From: Mannheimia sp. USDA-ARS-USMARC-1261 | GTDB lineage: Bacteria > Pseudomonadota > Gammaproteobacteria > Enterobacterales > Pasteurellaceae | Reading direction: 5' to 3' | Length of the DNA: 64,000 nt | Assembly: GCF_000521605.1 (NCBI RefSeq) | Contig: NZ_CP006942.1 | Coordinates: forward strand, 2,108,001 to 2,172,000 | Shown: positions 53,546-63,261 of the stretch, piece after piece | Layout of the letters: the number at the start of each line of letters is the position of its first letter | How positions within the stretch are numbered: the first letter of the stretch is position 1 | Position numbers and translations under genes: made by a program | Notes under the pieces: generated by a model | Databases searched by the model: none | Told to the model about the DNA's origin: nothing | The model's input: only the letters and a program-made list of their open reading frames with translations

Positions 53546-56044
53546 TTAAGCCTTAACCACTTTAACCGCACATTTTTTGAAGTCGGTCTCAAATGAAATT
53601 GGGTCTGTTGCATCAAGGGTTACTTTGTTAATTAACTGACCTGCATCGAAGAAGGTTGAGTAAATTAACCCTTGTGGACATTTATTACGACCACGCGTAT
53701 CTAAGTTCGATACATACTCACCACGACGAGAAATCACTTTTACCTTGTCGCCATGACGTAAACCACGTTTTTTCGCATCTTCCGGGTGCATCCACACAAG
53801 ATTGGTTGGGAATGCTTTGTGAAGTTCTGGAACACGACGGGTCATTGTGCCTGTGTGCCAGTGTTCAAGCACACGACCGGTACAGAACCATAAATCGTAT
53901 TCTTCATCCGGTGCTTCCGCAGGAGCTTCATAAGGCACACCTAAAATAATCGCTTTACCATCCGGCTGACCATAGAAGTTCACGCCTTCGCCTGCTTTTA
54001 CATACGGGTCATAGCCTTCACGGTAACGCCATAAGGTTTCTTTGTATTCGCCTGTTTTTTCGTCTTTCACTACAGGCCAACGTAAACCACGTACTTTATG
54101 GTACGTCTCGAAGTCTGCCAAGTCGTGTCCGTGTCCGCGTCCAAATTGAGCATACTCTTCAAATAGCCCTTTTTGAATGTAGTAACCGAAGTGATCTGCT
54201 TCATCGTTCATATAGCCCGGAATATTGGTTGGCACTTGGTAGCTATCTACTTTACCGTTGGTGTAAAGGATTTCGTATAACGTTTTGCCACGTAATTCAG
54301 GGGCTTTAGCAAGTAACTCTTCCGGCCATACTTCTTCTACTTTGAAATATTTAGAGAATTCTACAAGTTGCCAAGTATCAGAACGTGCATTTGCCGGTCC
54401 TTTCACTTGCTGACGCCAGAATTGGGTGCGGCGTTCTGCATTACCGTAAGCACCTTCTTTTTCTACCCACATACAGGTTGGAAGAATTAGGTCTGCCGCA
54501 ACGGCTGAAACTGATGGGTACGGATCTGAAACCACAATAAAGGTTTCAGGATTACGCCAGCCCGGGAAGATCTCTTCGTTGATATTTGGACCACCCTGCA
54601 TATTGTTCGTACACATCTGCCATAAGAATTTCATTTTGCCATCTTTTAATGCACGGCTTTGTGCAGTAGCGTGATAGCCCGGCACATCCGGAATTGCACC
54701 TGCCGGCAATTTCCACGCTTTCTCAACAATTTCACGATGTTTAGGGTTTGTTACCACCATATCTGCCGGTAAACGATGGATAAATGTACCTACTTCACGA
54801 GCTGTACCACAAGCAGATGGCTGACCGGTTAAAGAGAATGGTCCGCAACCTTCTAATGCAATCTTGCCTGTTAATAAGTGTACGTTATACATCATATGGT
54901 TTACCCATACACCACGAGTGTGCTGGTTGAAACCCATTGTCCAGAATGAAACAATTTTTCTGTTTGGATCAGCATACATTTCCGCTAAGGCTTGTAACTG
55001 CTCTTTCGGCACACCCGAAATACGGTGAGCTTCATCTAATGTATAGGGTGCAACGATTTTCTTAAATTCTTCAAAATCGCTGTCATACATTTTGCCCGCC
55101 GTTTTAGCGTTAGTATTTTGCTGTAATTTATGTTCAGGACGTAAACCATAACCGATATTGGTTTCACCACGTTTGAATTTAGTGTGTTTATTTACGAAAT
55201 CCCAATTTACTTTATCGTTTTGGATAATATAGTTAGCGATGTAGTTTAAAATTGCTAAGTCTGAGTGTGGTTTAAAGATAATCGGCGTATCTGCTAACTC
55301 AAATGAACGATGCTCGTAAGTAGACATCACTACTACACGCACGTTGTCATTTGATAAGCGACGATCTGATAAACGGCTCCATAAAATCGGGTGCATTTCC
55401 GCCATATTTGAACCCCAAAGCACAAACGCATCGGTTTTTTCAATATCGTTATAGCAACCCATCGGTTCATCCATACCGAAAGTACGCATAAAGGCAACTG
55501 CAGCTGATGCCATACAGTGGCGTGCGTTCGGGTCAATCGTATTAGAACGGAAACCACCTTTCCAAAGTTTAACTTTTGCGTAACCTTCGAAAATGGTTGT
55601 TTGACCTGATGAGAACATACCTACTGCATTCGGACCATCACTTTTAATAGTAGCTTTGATTTTATCTGCCATTACCGTAAATGCTTGTTCCCAAGAAACC
55701 GGCGTGAAATCGCCGTTCTTATCAAATTTACCGTCTTTCATACGAAGCATAGGTTCTTGCATACGGTCTGCACCGTACATCATTTTTGATAAGAAATAAC
55801 CTTTAATACAGTTTAAACCGCGATTTACTTCTGCATCCGGGTCGCCTTGTGTCGCAACCACTTTGCCATCTTTTGTACCCACAAGTACACTACAACCTGT
55901 ACCGCAATAACGGCAAGGGGCTTTATCCCAACGAATACCGCTATCATCAGCTTGAACGTTTTTCACAGGAATCATAATCCCTGCCGCAGCAGCTGCAGCT
56001 ACCGCTGCATTTGCTTTCATAAAATCTCTACGATTGAGTTCCAT
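53546..56044 (-). CDS. napA: Periplasmic nitrate reductase catalytic subunit NapA
   Basis: This 832-residue molybdoenzyme reduces nitrate to nitrite. The Tat signal is [20 protein letters not shown] (residues 1-20, cut after NVQA). The [4Fe-4S] ligands lie in [10 protein letters not shown] and LNCIKGY; the Mo-ligand Cys lies in ARHCMASA (about 181). Similarity to E. coli NapA (828) is evident throughout, as in [10 protein letters not shown] and the C-terminal [16 protein letters not shown] chose the ATG at 56044, which puts the twin-arginine motif at its normal place; the open frame extends to 56089 over napD. Confidence 0.98.
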   Translation of the reverse strand: MELNRRDFMKANAAVAAAAAAGIMIPVKNVQADDSGIRWDKAPCRYCGTGCSVLVGTKDGKVVATQGDPDAEVNRGLNCIKGYFLSKMMYGADRMQEPMLRMKDGKFDKNGDFTPVSWEQAFTVMADKIKATIKSDGPNAVGMFSSGQTTIFEGYAKVKLWKGGFRSNTIDPNARHCMASAAVAFMRTFGMDEPMGCYNDIEKTDAFVLWGSNMAEMHPILWSRLSDRRLSNDNVRVVVMSTYEHRSFELADTPIIFKPHSDLAILNYIANYIIQNDKVNWDFVNKHTKFKRGETNIGYGLRPEHKLQQNTNAKTAGKMYDSDFEEFKKIVAPYTLDEAHRISGVPKEQLQALAEMYADPNRKIVSFWTMGFNQHTRGVWVNHMMYNVHLLTGKIALEGCGPFSLTGQPSACGTAREVGTFIHRLPADMVVTNPKHREIVEKAWKLPAGAIPDVPGYHATAQSRALKDGKMKFLWQMCTNNMQGGPNINEEIFPGWRNPETFIVVSDPYPSVSAVAADLILPTCMWVEKEGAYGNAERRTQFWRQQVKGPANARSDTWQLVEFSKYFKVEEVWPEELLAKAPELRGKTLYEILYTNGKVDSYQVPTNIPGYMNDEADHFGYYIQKGLFEEYAQFGRGHGHDLADFETYHKVRGLRWPVVKDEKTGEYKETLWRYREGYDPYVKAGEGVNFYGQPDGKAIILGVPYEAPAEAPDEEYDLWFCTGRVLEHWHTGTMTRRVPELHKAFPTNLVWMHPEDAKKRGLRHGDKVKVISRRGEYVSNLDTRGRNKCPQGLIYSTFFDAGQLINKVTLDATDPISFETDFKKCAVKVVKA

Positions 56045-56078
56045 AATACTGTCCCACGTTTGCTTCAAAAATAACTTG

Positions 56079-56345
56079 TTACTGTTCATCGATATAGTTT
56101 GAGATTAAAGAGACCACAATCACACCTTTAATATCTCTTACTTGATCGATACGATCTGAAAGGGCTAAATGCACATCGCTTTCGATCGTTACGACTAATT
56201 TGCCTTCTTCCGGTTTTTCCCCGTGAATTTCGGTATACGGAATATTCAGAATCTCGGCTTTAACGTCTTCCAATTTTTCCGGCTTTGCTTGTACCACTAA
56301 ACTACAAACATACCAGTTTTCGTTTTCAGATAATTTTTCACTCAT
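56079..56345 (-). CDS. napD: NapA maturation chaperone NapD
   Basis: This 88-residue cytoplasmic protein binds the Tat signal of NapA so that export waits for cofactor insertion. The pattern [19 protein letters not shown] and IPYTEIHG...GKLVVTIES is that of NapD (87 residues in E. coli). Its start overlaps the napF stop by four bases and it ends 34 bases before napA. Confidence 0.95.
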   Translation of the reverse strand: MSEKLSENENWYVCSLVVQAKPEKLEDVKAEILNIPYTEIHGEKPEEGKLVVTIESDVHLALSDRIDQVRDIKGVIVVSLISNYIDEQ

Positions 56346-56920
56346 ACTTCATTTACTTGTTGAATATGGATGGCACTTGTCGGACAAATACTCAAACAAG
56401 CCCCACAACCGTTACAGCTTTCTAAATTTAATACCATTTGAGCAATACCGCCTAAACTTGGGCGGAAGCGGATCACTCGCATTTCACAACTGTCGCCACA
56501 ACTTCGGCATTCTGTTCCTAGTTTCAATAAGCAACTGTCTTGAATTTCAATTTTATGGCTCCAAGCCTGCTCCGAAACAACTCGGAAAACATCGGCTTCG
56601 CAAGATTGCACACACTTTTCACAAAACGTGCACTCGCCTTTACTAAAATCAATTTCAGGATAACCGCCCGCCCCTTTTATAATAATGTTTGTTTCACAAG
56701 CCTTAATGCAGTTATCACAAGCGGTGCATTTTTCTAAAAAATTTGCTAAATTAGCCCACGGTGGACGAATTGGTTCATAACCTTGCCGGCTGACTTTTTC
56801 ACTTTTTAGTGAATCCAAAAATTGCCCTTGTAAAAAGCTACGGCGAGGAAGTGATTGATTAGGACTATTGGTCAAGAAAACACCATTTTTAATGCCATTA
56901 TCATAGGTTAAATTATCCAA
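56342..56920 (-). CDS. napF: Ferredoxin-type protein NapF
   Basis: This 192-residue cytoplasmic protein carries Cys clusters CTACDNCIKACE, CTFCEKCVQSCE, CRSCGDSCEMR and CNGCGACLSICP for [4Fe-4S] centres, and is thought to act on NapA before export. The N-terminal LPRRSFLQGQFL stretch is typical of NapF. It is the first gene of napFDAGHBC, about 60 bases downstream of an FNR box. Confidence 0.96.
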   Translation of the reverse strand: MDNLTYDNGIKNGVFLTNSPNQSLPRRSFLQGQFLDSLKSEKVSRQGYEPIRPPWANLANFLEKCTACDNCIKACETNIIIKGAGGYPEIDFSKGECTFCEKCVQSCEADVFRVVSEQAWSHKIEIQDSCLLKLGTECRSCGDSCEMRVIRFRPSLGGIAQMVLNLESCNGCGACLSICPTSAIHIQQVNEV

Positions 56921-56980
56921 TGTTCATTGGTTATCGTTCATTCCTCAAATGGGGTATTTGCTTAAGTATTCACCAAAAAA

Positions 56981-56994
56981 TTGATTTCCATCAA
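56981..56994. promoter_or_regulatory. FNR box upstream of napF
   Basis: TTGATTTCCATCAA is a perfect match to the FNR consensus TTGAT-N4-ATCAA. It lies 61 bases before the napF ATG and 57 bases before the divergent flavoprotein gene, so anaerobic activation of the nap operon is expected. A NarP site could not be assigned with confidence. Confidence 0.9.
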
Positions 56995-57050
56995 ATAAAT
57001 TTTCATTGAGCTCATCTACCAACTACGCAAAAGATAAAAAGGTAAAAATA

Positions 57051-57623
57051 ATGAAACATCTCATTATCTACGCTCATCCAAACCCGAACAGTTTTAACCA
57101 CGCAATTTTAGAAAAAGCGGTTGAAGCCTCACCAAATAATGTGATAGTGCGAGATCTCTATCAGTTTAATTTTCAACCTAATTTAAGTTGGCAGGAATTT
57201 CGCCAAAGCATTTCGCATCAATACGCCGAAGATTTAGCAAAAGAGCACCAATATTGGCGAGAGGCGGATGTTATCACCTTGATTTATCCGCTTTGGTGGA
57301 TGGGTTTTCCGGCAATTTTAAAAGGCTATTTAGATCGGGTTTTAAGTTATGACTTTGCCTATCGTAACGGCGACATTGAAAGCATCGGCTTGCTTACAGA
57401 CAAGAAAATGCAACAATTTGTTACGCTTGGCAATCCGAATGAAAAATATGAAAGAAAAGGCTTTCTGGCTGCCTTTGAACACACTTTGGGGAAAGGGTTA
57501 TTTGAATTCTGCGGCATTGAATATGTAAAAATGCACTTTTTCGGTGAAATTGGCTTAAAAAGTACAAATTACGCAGCGATTTTGCAAAAAGTTACAAAAT
57601 CTTGCGAAGAAATATTAAAATAA
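57051..57623 (+). CDS. Flavodoxin-fold NAD(P)H:quinone oxidoreductase-like protein
   Basis: This 190-residue cytoplasmic flavoprotein belongs to the NQO1/KefF/MdaB-type group. The FMN/FAD-binding start is LIIYAHPNPNSFNHAI, followed by the family hallmark LIYPLWWMGFPAILKGYLDRV (given in part as IYPLWWMGFPAILKGY, about residues 78-95). Two-electron reduction of quinones is the usual activity. The ATG at 57051 has AAAAAGG before it. It is divergent from nap and shares the FNR box region, so oxygen-dependent control is possible. Confidence 0.88.
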   Translation: MKHLIIYAHPNPNSFNHAILEKAVEASPNNVIVRDLYQFNFQPNLSWQEFRQSISHQYAEDLAKEHQYWREADVITLIYPLWWMGFPAILKGYLDRVLSYDFAYRNGDIESIGLLTDKKMQQFVTLGNPNEKYERKGFLAAFEHTLGKGLFEFCGIEYVKMHFFGEIGLKSTNYAAILQKVTKSCEEILK

Positions 57624-57647
57624 ATTAGTAAAAAAATCTAAAAAATT

Positions 57648-57684
57648 GACCGCTTGCAGGCTGATTTGAGCCTTACAAGCGGTC
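57648..57684 (-). terminator. Uptake-signal hairpin between the flavoprotein gene and ddc
   Basis: GACCGCTTG (57648-57656) pairs with CAAGCGGTC (57676-57684), and AGGCT with AGCCT inside. On the minus strand a T-rich tail (AATTTTTTAG) follows, 28 bases after the ddc stop. Confidence 0.8.
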
Positions 57685-57711
57685 GAATTTCAAAGAAATT
57701 TTGCCAATTGT

Positions 57712-59247
57712 TTAATCAATCGGCGGAACGTAAGTGCCGTTCACAATGGAATCTTTAATGCGATCTGCCTCTGCCAACACCTGACCTAACAACGCTTTCA
57801 CGTTCTCGAGGGTGGCAATCGGGCTTAAGGTCGTCATTTTTAACGATTGATTATTGCCGACTTTGGTTACGCCAATATTCGCCTCACCACGAGCAAACAG
57901 CTCATCAGCCACGTTTTGGTTCAATGTATCCACAAATTCTGCCGGATAGCCTTTCGGCACAACACGGAACAGCACCGAGGCAAATTGTGCCGGCACTAGC
58001 ATTTCCAAGCCTTCGGTTGCGGTGATGTAAGCCTCAACCTCTTTGGATAAATACACACCGTGGTCAATCATTGAGGCATAAAGATCTTCGCCCAACGCCT
58101 CTACTGTAAACCACAATTTCAACGCATCAAAACGGCGGGTAGTTTGCAATGATTTCGCCACCAAGTTAGGCACACCGTGTTCTTCATCATATTCTGAGTT
58201 GAGGTAATCTGCTTTGTAATCAATAAAGCGATAGTTCGCTTGATCTTTTAACAAGAATGCCCCACACGAAATCGATTGGAAGAAATGCTTGTGGAAATCG
58301 AGCGTGATTGAGTCTGTTAATTCGATGCCGTCTAAGAAATGACGGAAATCTTTCGATAATAATAACGCTCCGCCCCAAGCGGCATCAACGTGTAACCACG
58401 CTTGGTATTCGTCCGCCAATTTGCGGATCGCTTTCAAGTCATCAATCGCACCGGCATCGGTTGTACCTGCGGTCGCCACGATGCAAGCCACGATTTTGCC
58501 ATCAGCTTTCAAGGCGGCTAAGGTTTTGGCTAACGCCTCTAAATCCATTTGAGCATTGGTATTTGATGGAACAGTTACTACCGATTGGAAGCCCATTCCC
58601 ATCATCGCCATATTTTTCTGTACCGAGAAGTGGGCATTCTCCGAGCAAACCACTTTCACGTTTTTCATTGCTTCGGCAGGAATCCCGTTCACTTGTACCG
58701 ACCATTCAGAGCCGTCTTCGTTTTTCCAACGGTTCGCAATCGCCCAATCACGAGCAAGTAACACGCCCATTAAATTCGACTGCGTACCGCCAGAAGTAAA
58801 CACTCCAGCAGTACCTTCGCCATAGCCGACTTTTTGGCGTAACCAGTCAATTAAATGCTCTTCCATAATCGACCCAGCCGGGCTTTGATCCCAAGAGTCC
58901 ATTGATTGGTTCGTCGCATTAATCAACACTTCAGCAATTTGGCTGGTAACCATTGTCGGGCAATGTAAGTGAGCCAAAGAGTGTGGATGGTGAACTTTAA
59001 GGCTTGGGTTGAGGAAAATCTCCACTAAATGCTCAAGGGATTTTTGCACCCCCACGCCCTCTTTAGTAGGCTTGAAGCCGTCAATCAAGGCTCGCATTTG
59101 CTTGATCGAACCGCCGGTGTACATTTTTTCATTTTTTAACCAATTTGATACCGCTTGCACCGCATTGTTCATTGCGGTTTCATAATCTGCAATGGATTGT
59201 GGATCGCTACAAAATAGCGATTGTCTGTGTTTTTCTAAATTTAACAT
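57712..59247 (-). CDS. ddc: L-2,4-diaminobutyrate decarboxylase
   Basis: This 511-residue PLP enzyme (group II decarboxylase) makes 1,3-diaminopropane from L-2,4-diaminobutyrate. The PLP Lys is K320 in [12 protein letters not shown], where FHKHFFQ is typical of the diaminobutyrate group; [11 protein letters not shown] (about 286-296) holds the Asp that contacts the pyridine ring, and [12 protein letters not shown] lies near residue 88. The aminotransferase gene dat, the step before, lies 0.8 kb upstream on the same strand, separated by vapBC. AGGAAGAAATACG precedes the ATG. Confidence 0.95.
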   Translation of the reverse strand: MLNLEKHRQSLFCSDPQSIADYETAMNNAVQAVSNWLKNEKMYTGGSIKQMRALIDGFKPTKEGVGVQKSLEHLVEIFLNPSLKVHHPHSLAHLHCPTMVTSQIAEVLINATNQSMDSWDQSPAGSIMEEHLIDWLRQKVGYGEGTAGVFTSGGTQSNLMGVLLARDWAIANRWKNEDGSEWSVQVNGIPAEAMKNVKVVCSENAHFSVQKNMAMMGMGFQSVVTVPSNTNAQMDLEALAKTLAALKADGKIVACIVATAGTTDAGAIDDLKAIRKLADEYQAWLHVDAAWGGALLLSKDFRHFLDGIELTDSITLDFHKHFFQSISCGAFLLKDQANYRFIDYKADYLNSEYDEEHGVPNLVAKSLQTTRRFDALKLWFTVEALGEDLYASMIDHGVYLSKEVEAYITATEGLEMLVPAQFASVLFRVVPKGYPAEFVDTLNQNVADELFARGEANIGVTKVGNNQSLKMTTLSPIATLENVKALLGQVLAEADRIKDSIVNGTYVPPID

Positions 59248-59266
59248 CGTATTTCTTCCTTTGGGG

Positions 59267-59665
59267 TTAAATCCAATTTTCTAAACGTAGCCCTTCGACA
59301 CGTTCAAATTCTTTTAAATTGTTAGTTACAACAATCAAACCTTCACTACGAGCGTGGGCAGCAATATGAATATCGTTTTCACCAATCAATTTACCCTGTT
59401 TAGCAAGATTGGCTTTGATATTTCCGAAATGTGCCGCACTTTTAAGTTGATAATCTAAAATAGTTAAACGAGAGAGGAAGTCTTCAATCACCGCCAGATT
59501 TCGTGTAGGAAATTCGCTTTTTTCAGCACCATAATAAAGTTCGGCTGCGGTAATACTACTAACACACATTCTGCCCGCATTTTGATTAAATCGATGTAAG
59601 ACTTCAATAGGACGCCGCTTAATGATGTAAATAACGATGTTGGTATCTAGCATATATTTCAACAT
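59267..59665 (-). CDS. vapC: VapC-family toxin, PIN-domain ribonuclease
   Basis: This 132-residue PIN-domain protein should cleave RNA (initiator tRNA in enteric VapC). The acidic site residues appear in MLDTNIVIY (D7), [16 protein letters not shown] (about 36-51, Glu) and [20 protein letters not shown] (about 98-117, Asp). The ATG overlaps the vapB stop (TAATG at 59663-59667). It lies 19 bases upstream of ddc, so toxin-antitoxin transcripts could run into that gene. Confidence 0.94.
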   Translation of the reverse strand: MLKYMLDTNIVIYIIKRRPIEVLHRFNQNAGRMCVSSITAAELYYGAEKSEFPTRNLAVIEDFLSRLTILDYQLKSAAHFGNIKANLAKQGKLIGENDIHIAAHARSEGLIVVTNNLKEFERVEGLRLENWI

Positions 59666-59898
59666 TAGAAATCCTCACGTTCAGGCTGTAGTGTAATTTC
59701 TCTCTCTGCCATAAAATCATCGCTGACAGTATTATTACTTAGGAAAAAACTATCCCAGCTCTGATTTATTGGCGATAAAATTCGCTCGTTACCTACTACT
59801 CTCACAGCGATTTTTTTTACATCACTCTCAAAGCGAACCTCTGCAGGTAATCGTACAGCTTGGCTACGGTTAGTCATAAAAATGGACGCTTCAATCAT
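59665..59898 (-). CDS. vapB: VapB-family antitoxin
   Basis: This 77-residue protein has the SpoVT/AbrB-type N-terminal DNA-binding fold of VapB ([19 protein letters not shown], residues 5-23) and an acidic C-terminal tail ([10 protein letters not shown]) that would occupy the VapC active site. GAGAGCAATATG precedes the start at 59898. Autoregulation by the VapBC complex at its promoter is usual for the family. Confidence 0.93.
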   Translation of the reverse strand: MIEASIFMTNRSQAVRLPAEVRFESDVKKIAVRVVGNERILSPINQSWDSFFLSNNTVSDDFMAEREITLQPEREDF

Positions 59899-59961
59899 AT
59901 TGCTCTCCTTTCAAAGGTATATGGCAACAGTATATCCCAATTTAACGAGATTCAATAGTAA

Positions 59962-59984
59962 AAAGGTGGGATAGTCCCACCTTT
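59962..59984 (-). terminator. Terminator of dat
   Basis: AAAGGTGGGA (59962-59971) pairs with TCCCACCTTT (59975-59984) over TAG. On the minus strand TTTTTACTA follows, 67 bases after the dat stop. It separates dat from vapBC. Confidence 0.88.
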
Positions 59985-60050
59985 CGCTATTGACAAGCGG
60001 TTACATTTCGCAAATTTTTTGTAAAATCCAACCGCTTCTCCTATCACAAA

Positions 60051-61415
60051 TTAACCACGTACCGCTTTCACAGCTTCGGCTACAGATTGTTTGAAGCGTT
60101 TGATAAACTCTTCACATTCTGCTTGGGTAATATTCACAGCACATAAAATACGTACCACATTACCACCACGTCCGCCACGTTCTAGTAATAGACGGTTTTT
60201 GAAACAGTATTTTTGAATCGCTACCGCTAAATCACAATCACGTGGGTAAGCACCAGTTGCATCTTTTGGCTGGCGTTCATCCACAATGTCGATCCCCATC
60301 ATTAAACCTTTGCCACGTACATTACCGATACAAGGGAATTCTTGGCTTAATTCACGTAAGGCTTGGGTTAAGTATTCGCCTCGCTCTTTCGCATTTTGAG
60401 CAAGGTTTTCTTCACGCATAATTTTTAACGATACATAACCGGTCGCCATCGCTAATTGGTTACCACGGAATGTTCCCGTGTGCCCTGCCGGCTGCCACGC
60501 ATCAAACTCTTTTTTGATCGCTAATACCGCTAATGGCAAGCTACCGCCAATCGCTTTTGACATCACCACGATATCCGGCTCAATGCCTGCGTGTTCAAAG
60601 GCGAACATTTTACCTGAACGGCAGAAACCGGCTTGAACTTCGTCCACAATCATTAAAATGCCGTGTTTTTTCGTTACTTCACGTACTTTTTGTAAGAAGC
60701 TGATTGGAGCAGGCACTACTCCACCTTCACCTTGAATAGCTTCAAGAATTACGGCTGCCGGTTTTACCACACCACTTTCAACATCTTCGATGAAGTTTTC
60801 AAAATAGTGCTCAACTGCTTTTGCACCTGCTTCACCGCCAATACCAAACGGGCAGCGGTATTCGTGCGGATACGGCATAAATTGTACGCCCGGCATTAAG
60901 CCTTGCACTGCATTTTTCGCACTTAAATTACCGGTTAAAGATAATGCACCGTGTGTCATACCGTGGAAGCCACCAGAGAAAGCAATCACGTTGCCACGAC
61001 CGGTGTAAGTTTTTGCTAATTTGATTGCCGCTTCGTTAGCATCAGCTCCTGTTGGACCGGTGAATTGCAGGATATATTGATCTTTCGGGAAAAATGAAAG
61101 TAATTCTTCCGTGAAAGCATCTTTTAATGGTGTAGTAATATCTAAAGAGTGTAAAGGTAAACCACTGTCTAAAACATCTTTAATCGCTTGGATTAATTTA
61201 GGGTGGTTATGCCCTAATGCAAGCGTTCCTGCACCTGCTAAAAAATCGAGGTATTCATTGCCTTCAACATCGGTTACCCAAACACCCAGTGCTTTTTGGT
61301 AAGCAAACGGCAATTTACGTGGGTAACTACGCACATTTGATTCCATTGCATCTTGGCGATCTAAAAAGTACTGATTTGAAGCCAGAACGGCTTGAATAGG
61401 AGTTTTAATTGTCAT
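60051..61415 (-). CDS. dat: L-2,4-diaminobutyrate:2-oxoglutarate 4-aminotransferase
   Basis: This 454-residue class III aminotransferase converts aspartate semialdehyde and glutamate to L-2,4-diaminobutyrate, the first step of 1,3-diaminopropane synthesis. The PLP Lys is K287 in [17 protein letters not shown], the ring-contact Asp is D258 in [14 protein letters not shown], and [16 protein letters not shown] binds the cofactor phosphate. I chose the ATG at 61415, where similarity to the family begins ([17 protein letters not shown]); the frame stays open upstream to 61514 through an odd leader. It is followed by vapBC and ddc. Confidence 0.95.
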   Translation of the reverse strand: MTIKTPIQAVLASNQYFLDRQDAMESNVRSYPRKLPFAYQKALGVWVTDVEGNEYLDFLAGAGTLALGHNHPKLIQAIKDVLDSGLPLHSLDITTPLKDAFTEELLSFFPKDQYILQFTGPTGADANEAAIKLAKTYTGRGNVIAFSGGFHGMTHGALSLTGNLSAKNAVQGLMPGVQFMPYPHEYRCPFGIGGEAGAKAVEHYFENFIEDVESGVVKPAAVILEAIQGEGGVVPAPISFLQKVREVTKKHGILMIVDEVQAGFCRSGKMFAFEHAGIEPDIVVMSKAIGGSLPLAVLAIKKEFDAWQPAGHTGTFRGNQLAMATGYVSLKIMREENLAQNAKERGEYLTQALRELSQEFPCIGNVRGKGLMMGIDIVDERQPKDATGAYPRDCDLAVAIQKYCFKNRLLLERGGRGGNVVRILCAVNITQAECEEFIKRFKQSVAEAVKAVRG

Positions 61416-61560
61416 TGAAATAAACCTTCTAAAAGAGGTGAAAAAAATAAGTCGGGTGCCTTGCGGAGGAAGCCTAAGCTCTCGAATCCTGAAAGACTCG
61501 GTGCCTTGGGGCATTTGACTCGCTACTTATTAAAAAAAGCGTTTCAGCTTTTTTGTTTTT
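61416..61560 (-). other. dat leader with duplicated CAAGGCACC motif
   Basis: On the minus strand CAAGGCACCGAGTCTT (plus 61493-61508) is echoed by CAAGGCACCCGACTT (plus 61449-61463), 29 bases apart, followed by seven T residues and the dat ribosome binding region. GC content is higher than in the flanks. The area could be a structured RNA leader that controls dat, or it could encode an N-terminal extension, since the dat frame is open through it. I recognise no known riboswitch. Confidence 0.4.
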
Positions 61561-61685
61561 ACCCTATATACCCGAAAGAAAGGATGGGATAGGTTGGAAA
61601 CAGACTTAAAATGTAGGGCTACATTTAAGAGGCGTAATAATACCGTTTTTTTCTGAAAAGGGAAGGTATTTTTCTCTAAAAGTAA

Positions 61686-61709
61686 AAAACCCAGCATTCG
61701 CTGGGTTTT
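61686..61709 (-). terminator. Terminator of rpmB-rpmG
   Basis: AAAACCCAGC (61686-61695) pairs with GCTGGGTTTT (61700-61709), loop four bases. On the minus strand GGGTTTTTTACTTTT follows, 17 bases after the rpmG stop. Confidence 0.92.
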
Positions 61710-61725
61710 AAATCTCAAAGCAAAA

Positions 61726-61896
61726 TTATTTGATTTTTGCTTCTTTGTAGATAACGTGTTTACGCACAACTGGATCAAATTTTTTGATTTCCATTTTCTC
61801 AGGCATATTACGTTTGTTTTTATCTGTTGTGTAGAAATGACCTGTTTCTGCTGTAGAAACTAAACGGATTTTCTCACGAGCACCTTTAGCTGCCAT
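61726..61896 (-). CDS. rpmG: 50S ribosomal protein L33
   Basis: This 56-residue protein is bL33. Reading the minus strand from the ATG at 61896 gives [20 protein letters not shown], then [19 protein letters not shown] and [17 protein letters not shown]. It matches E. coli L33 (55 residues) almost throughout and lacks the Cys pairs of zinc-type paralogues. AAGGAG precedes the start. It follows rpmB by 11 bases. Confidence 0.98.
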
Positions 61897-61907
61897 TTGT
61901 TAGCTCC

Positions 61908-62144
61908 TTAGATTTTTTCGCCACGAGCACGGATTTCAGCTAATACTGCATCAATGCCTTTTTTATCAATAATACGCATACCTTTCGCTGTTAAGCGTAA
62001 AGTTACGAAACGGTTTTCGCTCTCAACCCAGAAACGGTGAGTGTGAAGGTTTGGTAAGAAACGACGTTTAGTCGCGTTCATTGCGTGTGAGCGGTTGTTA
62101 CCAACTGCTGGACGCTTGCCGGTTACTTGGCAAACTCTTGACAT
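61908..62144 (-). CDS. rpmB: 50S ribosomal protein L28
   Basis: This 78-residue protein is bL28, with [20 protein letters not shown] at the start and [20 protein letters not shown] near the end. The ATG at 62144 gives the length of E. coli L28 (78); GGAGAAATTCAA precedes it. The upstream 22 codons of the open frame are not coding. It is first in rpmB-rpmG, the standard pair. Confidence 0.98.
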   Translation of the reverse strand: MSRVCQVTGKRPAVGNNRSHAMNATKRRFLPNLHTHRFWVESENRFVTLRLTAKGMRIIDKKGIDAVLAEIRARGEKI

Positions 62145-62405
62145 TTGAATTTCTCCAATAATTTTAAGCTTAAAAATGGTTCGGGCTATCTCACAAAAGG
62201 CGTTGCTCAACCAACCCCTCCGATTTTGATTGCCTCGTCAGGCATTAACCCGACCACAGTCTATGTAATAAAGACTGCGGATTATACAGTCTTCATTTGT
62301 TATATTCAAGCAGAATTTATATGCGTATCTTTTTACTATATTCAGAAAAAATGTTCAAGTTCGAACAAAACAAGCGGTAATTTTGTAACAAAATTTTGCA
62401 AAAAC
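62145..62405. other. Gap between rpmB and radC
   Basis: This 261-base stretch holds no supported gene. It should contain the rpmB promoter. CCTCGTCAGGCATTAACC and a GACCACAGTCT...AGACTGCGG fold lie near 62240-62282, and one ACAAGCGGT uptake signal lies near 62370, close to the radC stop. I see no terminator of clear quality for radC. Confidence 0.5.
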
Positions 62406-63104
62406 TTAATGAGTTTGAATATCTAACTTTTCTTCCTCGAACGAAAAATAATCCCCTTTACCCACAATAATATGATCCACAAAACGAATATCCACCAGCT
62501 CACACGCCATTTCTATCTTTTTCGTTAAACTTCTATCCGACTCGCTAGGTAAACAAGAACCAGAAGGGTGATTATGTGCAACAATAATTGCTGCTGCATT
62601 ATATTTCAAGGCTCTTTTAATAATTTCTCGCGGGTGAACCGCTGTTTGGTTTATCGTACCAAAAAACATCTTTTCTTTATAAATCAAACGATTTTGATTA
62701 TCCAAAAACAATACCATAAACACTTCACGCTCTTCTTCCTCCAATTCCGTTTGAAAATACATTATTGCCATATAAGGGGCTTGAATCATCTCACTAAATT
62801 CCATTTGTTGAGCCAAATAGCGTTTAGTCATCTCTTTAGAGGCTTGTAACTGAATATATTTCGTTTTACCTAATCCATAAATTTTACAAAATTCATCAAT
62901 ATCGGCATTGAGTAATTGACGCAATGAACCAAACACCATTAATACGCTTTCTGCCAATGTCATTACAGGGACATCTTTTGTACCTGTCCGTAAGAAAATT
63001 GCTAATAATTCCGCATCTGTTAAAGCGGCTGCTCCGTGCGTTAATAATTTTTCACGTGGCATTATAGTTGGCTCTTGAGAATCTTCATCAAAAAAATCGT
63101 TCAT
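62406..63104 (-). CDS. radC: RadC/YicR family JAB-domain protein
   Basis: This 232-residue protein has an N-terminal helix-hairpin-helix-like part (MPREKLLTHGAAALTDAELL, LLAIFLRTG) and a C-terminal JAMM/MPN metalloprotease-like domain with AHNHPSGSCLPSESD (about residues 172-186) and a distant Glu. Despite its name it is not shown to repair DNA; the biochemical role is open, with links to natural transformation in some species. The start at 63104 follows GGAGGAAAAA. It is divergent from coaBC. Confidence 0.92.
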   Translation of the reverse strand: MNDFFDEDSQEPTIMPREKLLTHGAAALTDAELLAIFLRTGTKDVPVMTLAESVLMVFGSLRQLLNADIDEFCKIYGLGKTKYIQLQASKEMTKRYLAQQMEFSEMIQAPYMAIMYFQTELEEEEREVFMVLFLDNQNRLIYKEKMFFGTINQTAVHPREIIKRALKYNAAAIIVAHNHPSGSCLPSESDRSLTKKIEMACELVDIRFVDHIIVGKGDYFSFEEEKLDIQTH

Positions 63105-63261
63105 TTTTTCCTCCATCAATTTCGTTAAGCATAAAAGAGCCAACCTTTACAGACAAAAGGATTTATTCAATTTTTCGAGCCAGATCGCAAAAATAGTTTT
63201 GTTGTGAGCAATTACTTATTCCGTTAAAATAGGCAAAAAATCCAAGTCAAAGGAAATTAGG

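Noticed and set aside
61449-61508. GGCACCGAGTC in the dat leader resembles the end of a Cas9 tracrRNA
   Set aside because: Only 11 bases agree, the rest does not fold like a tracrRNA, and no cas gene or CRISPR array is in the window.
62240-62290. Possible regulatory fold upstream of rpmB
   Set aside because: The stems are short and no conserved ribosomal-protein leader could be recognised; kept only as a note in the gap entry.
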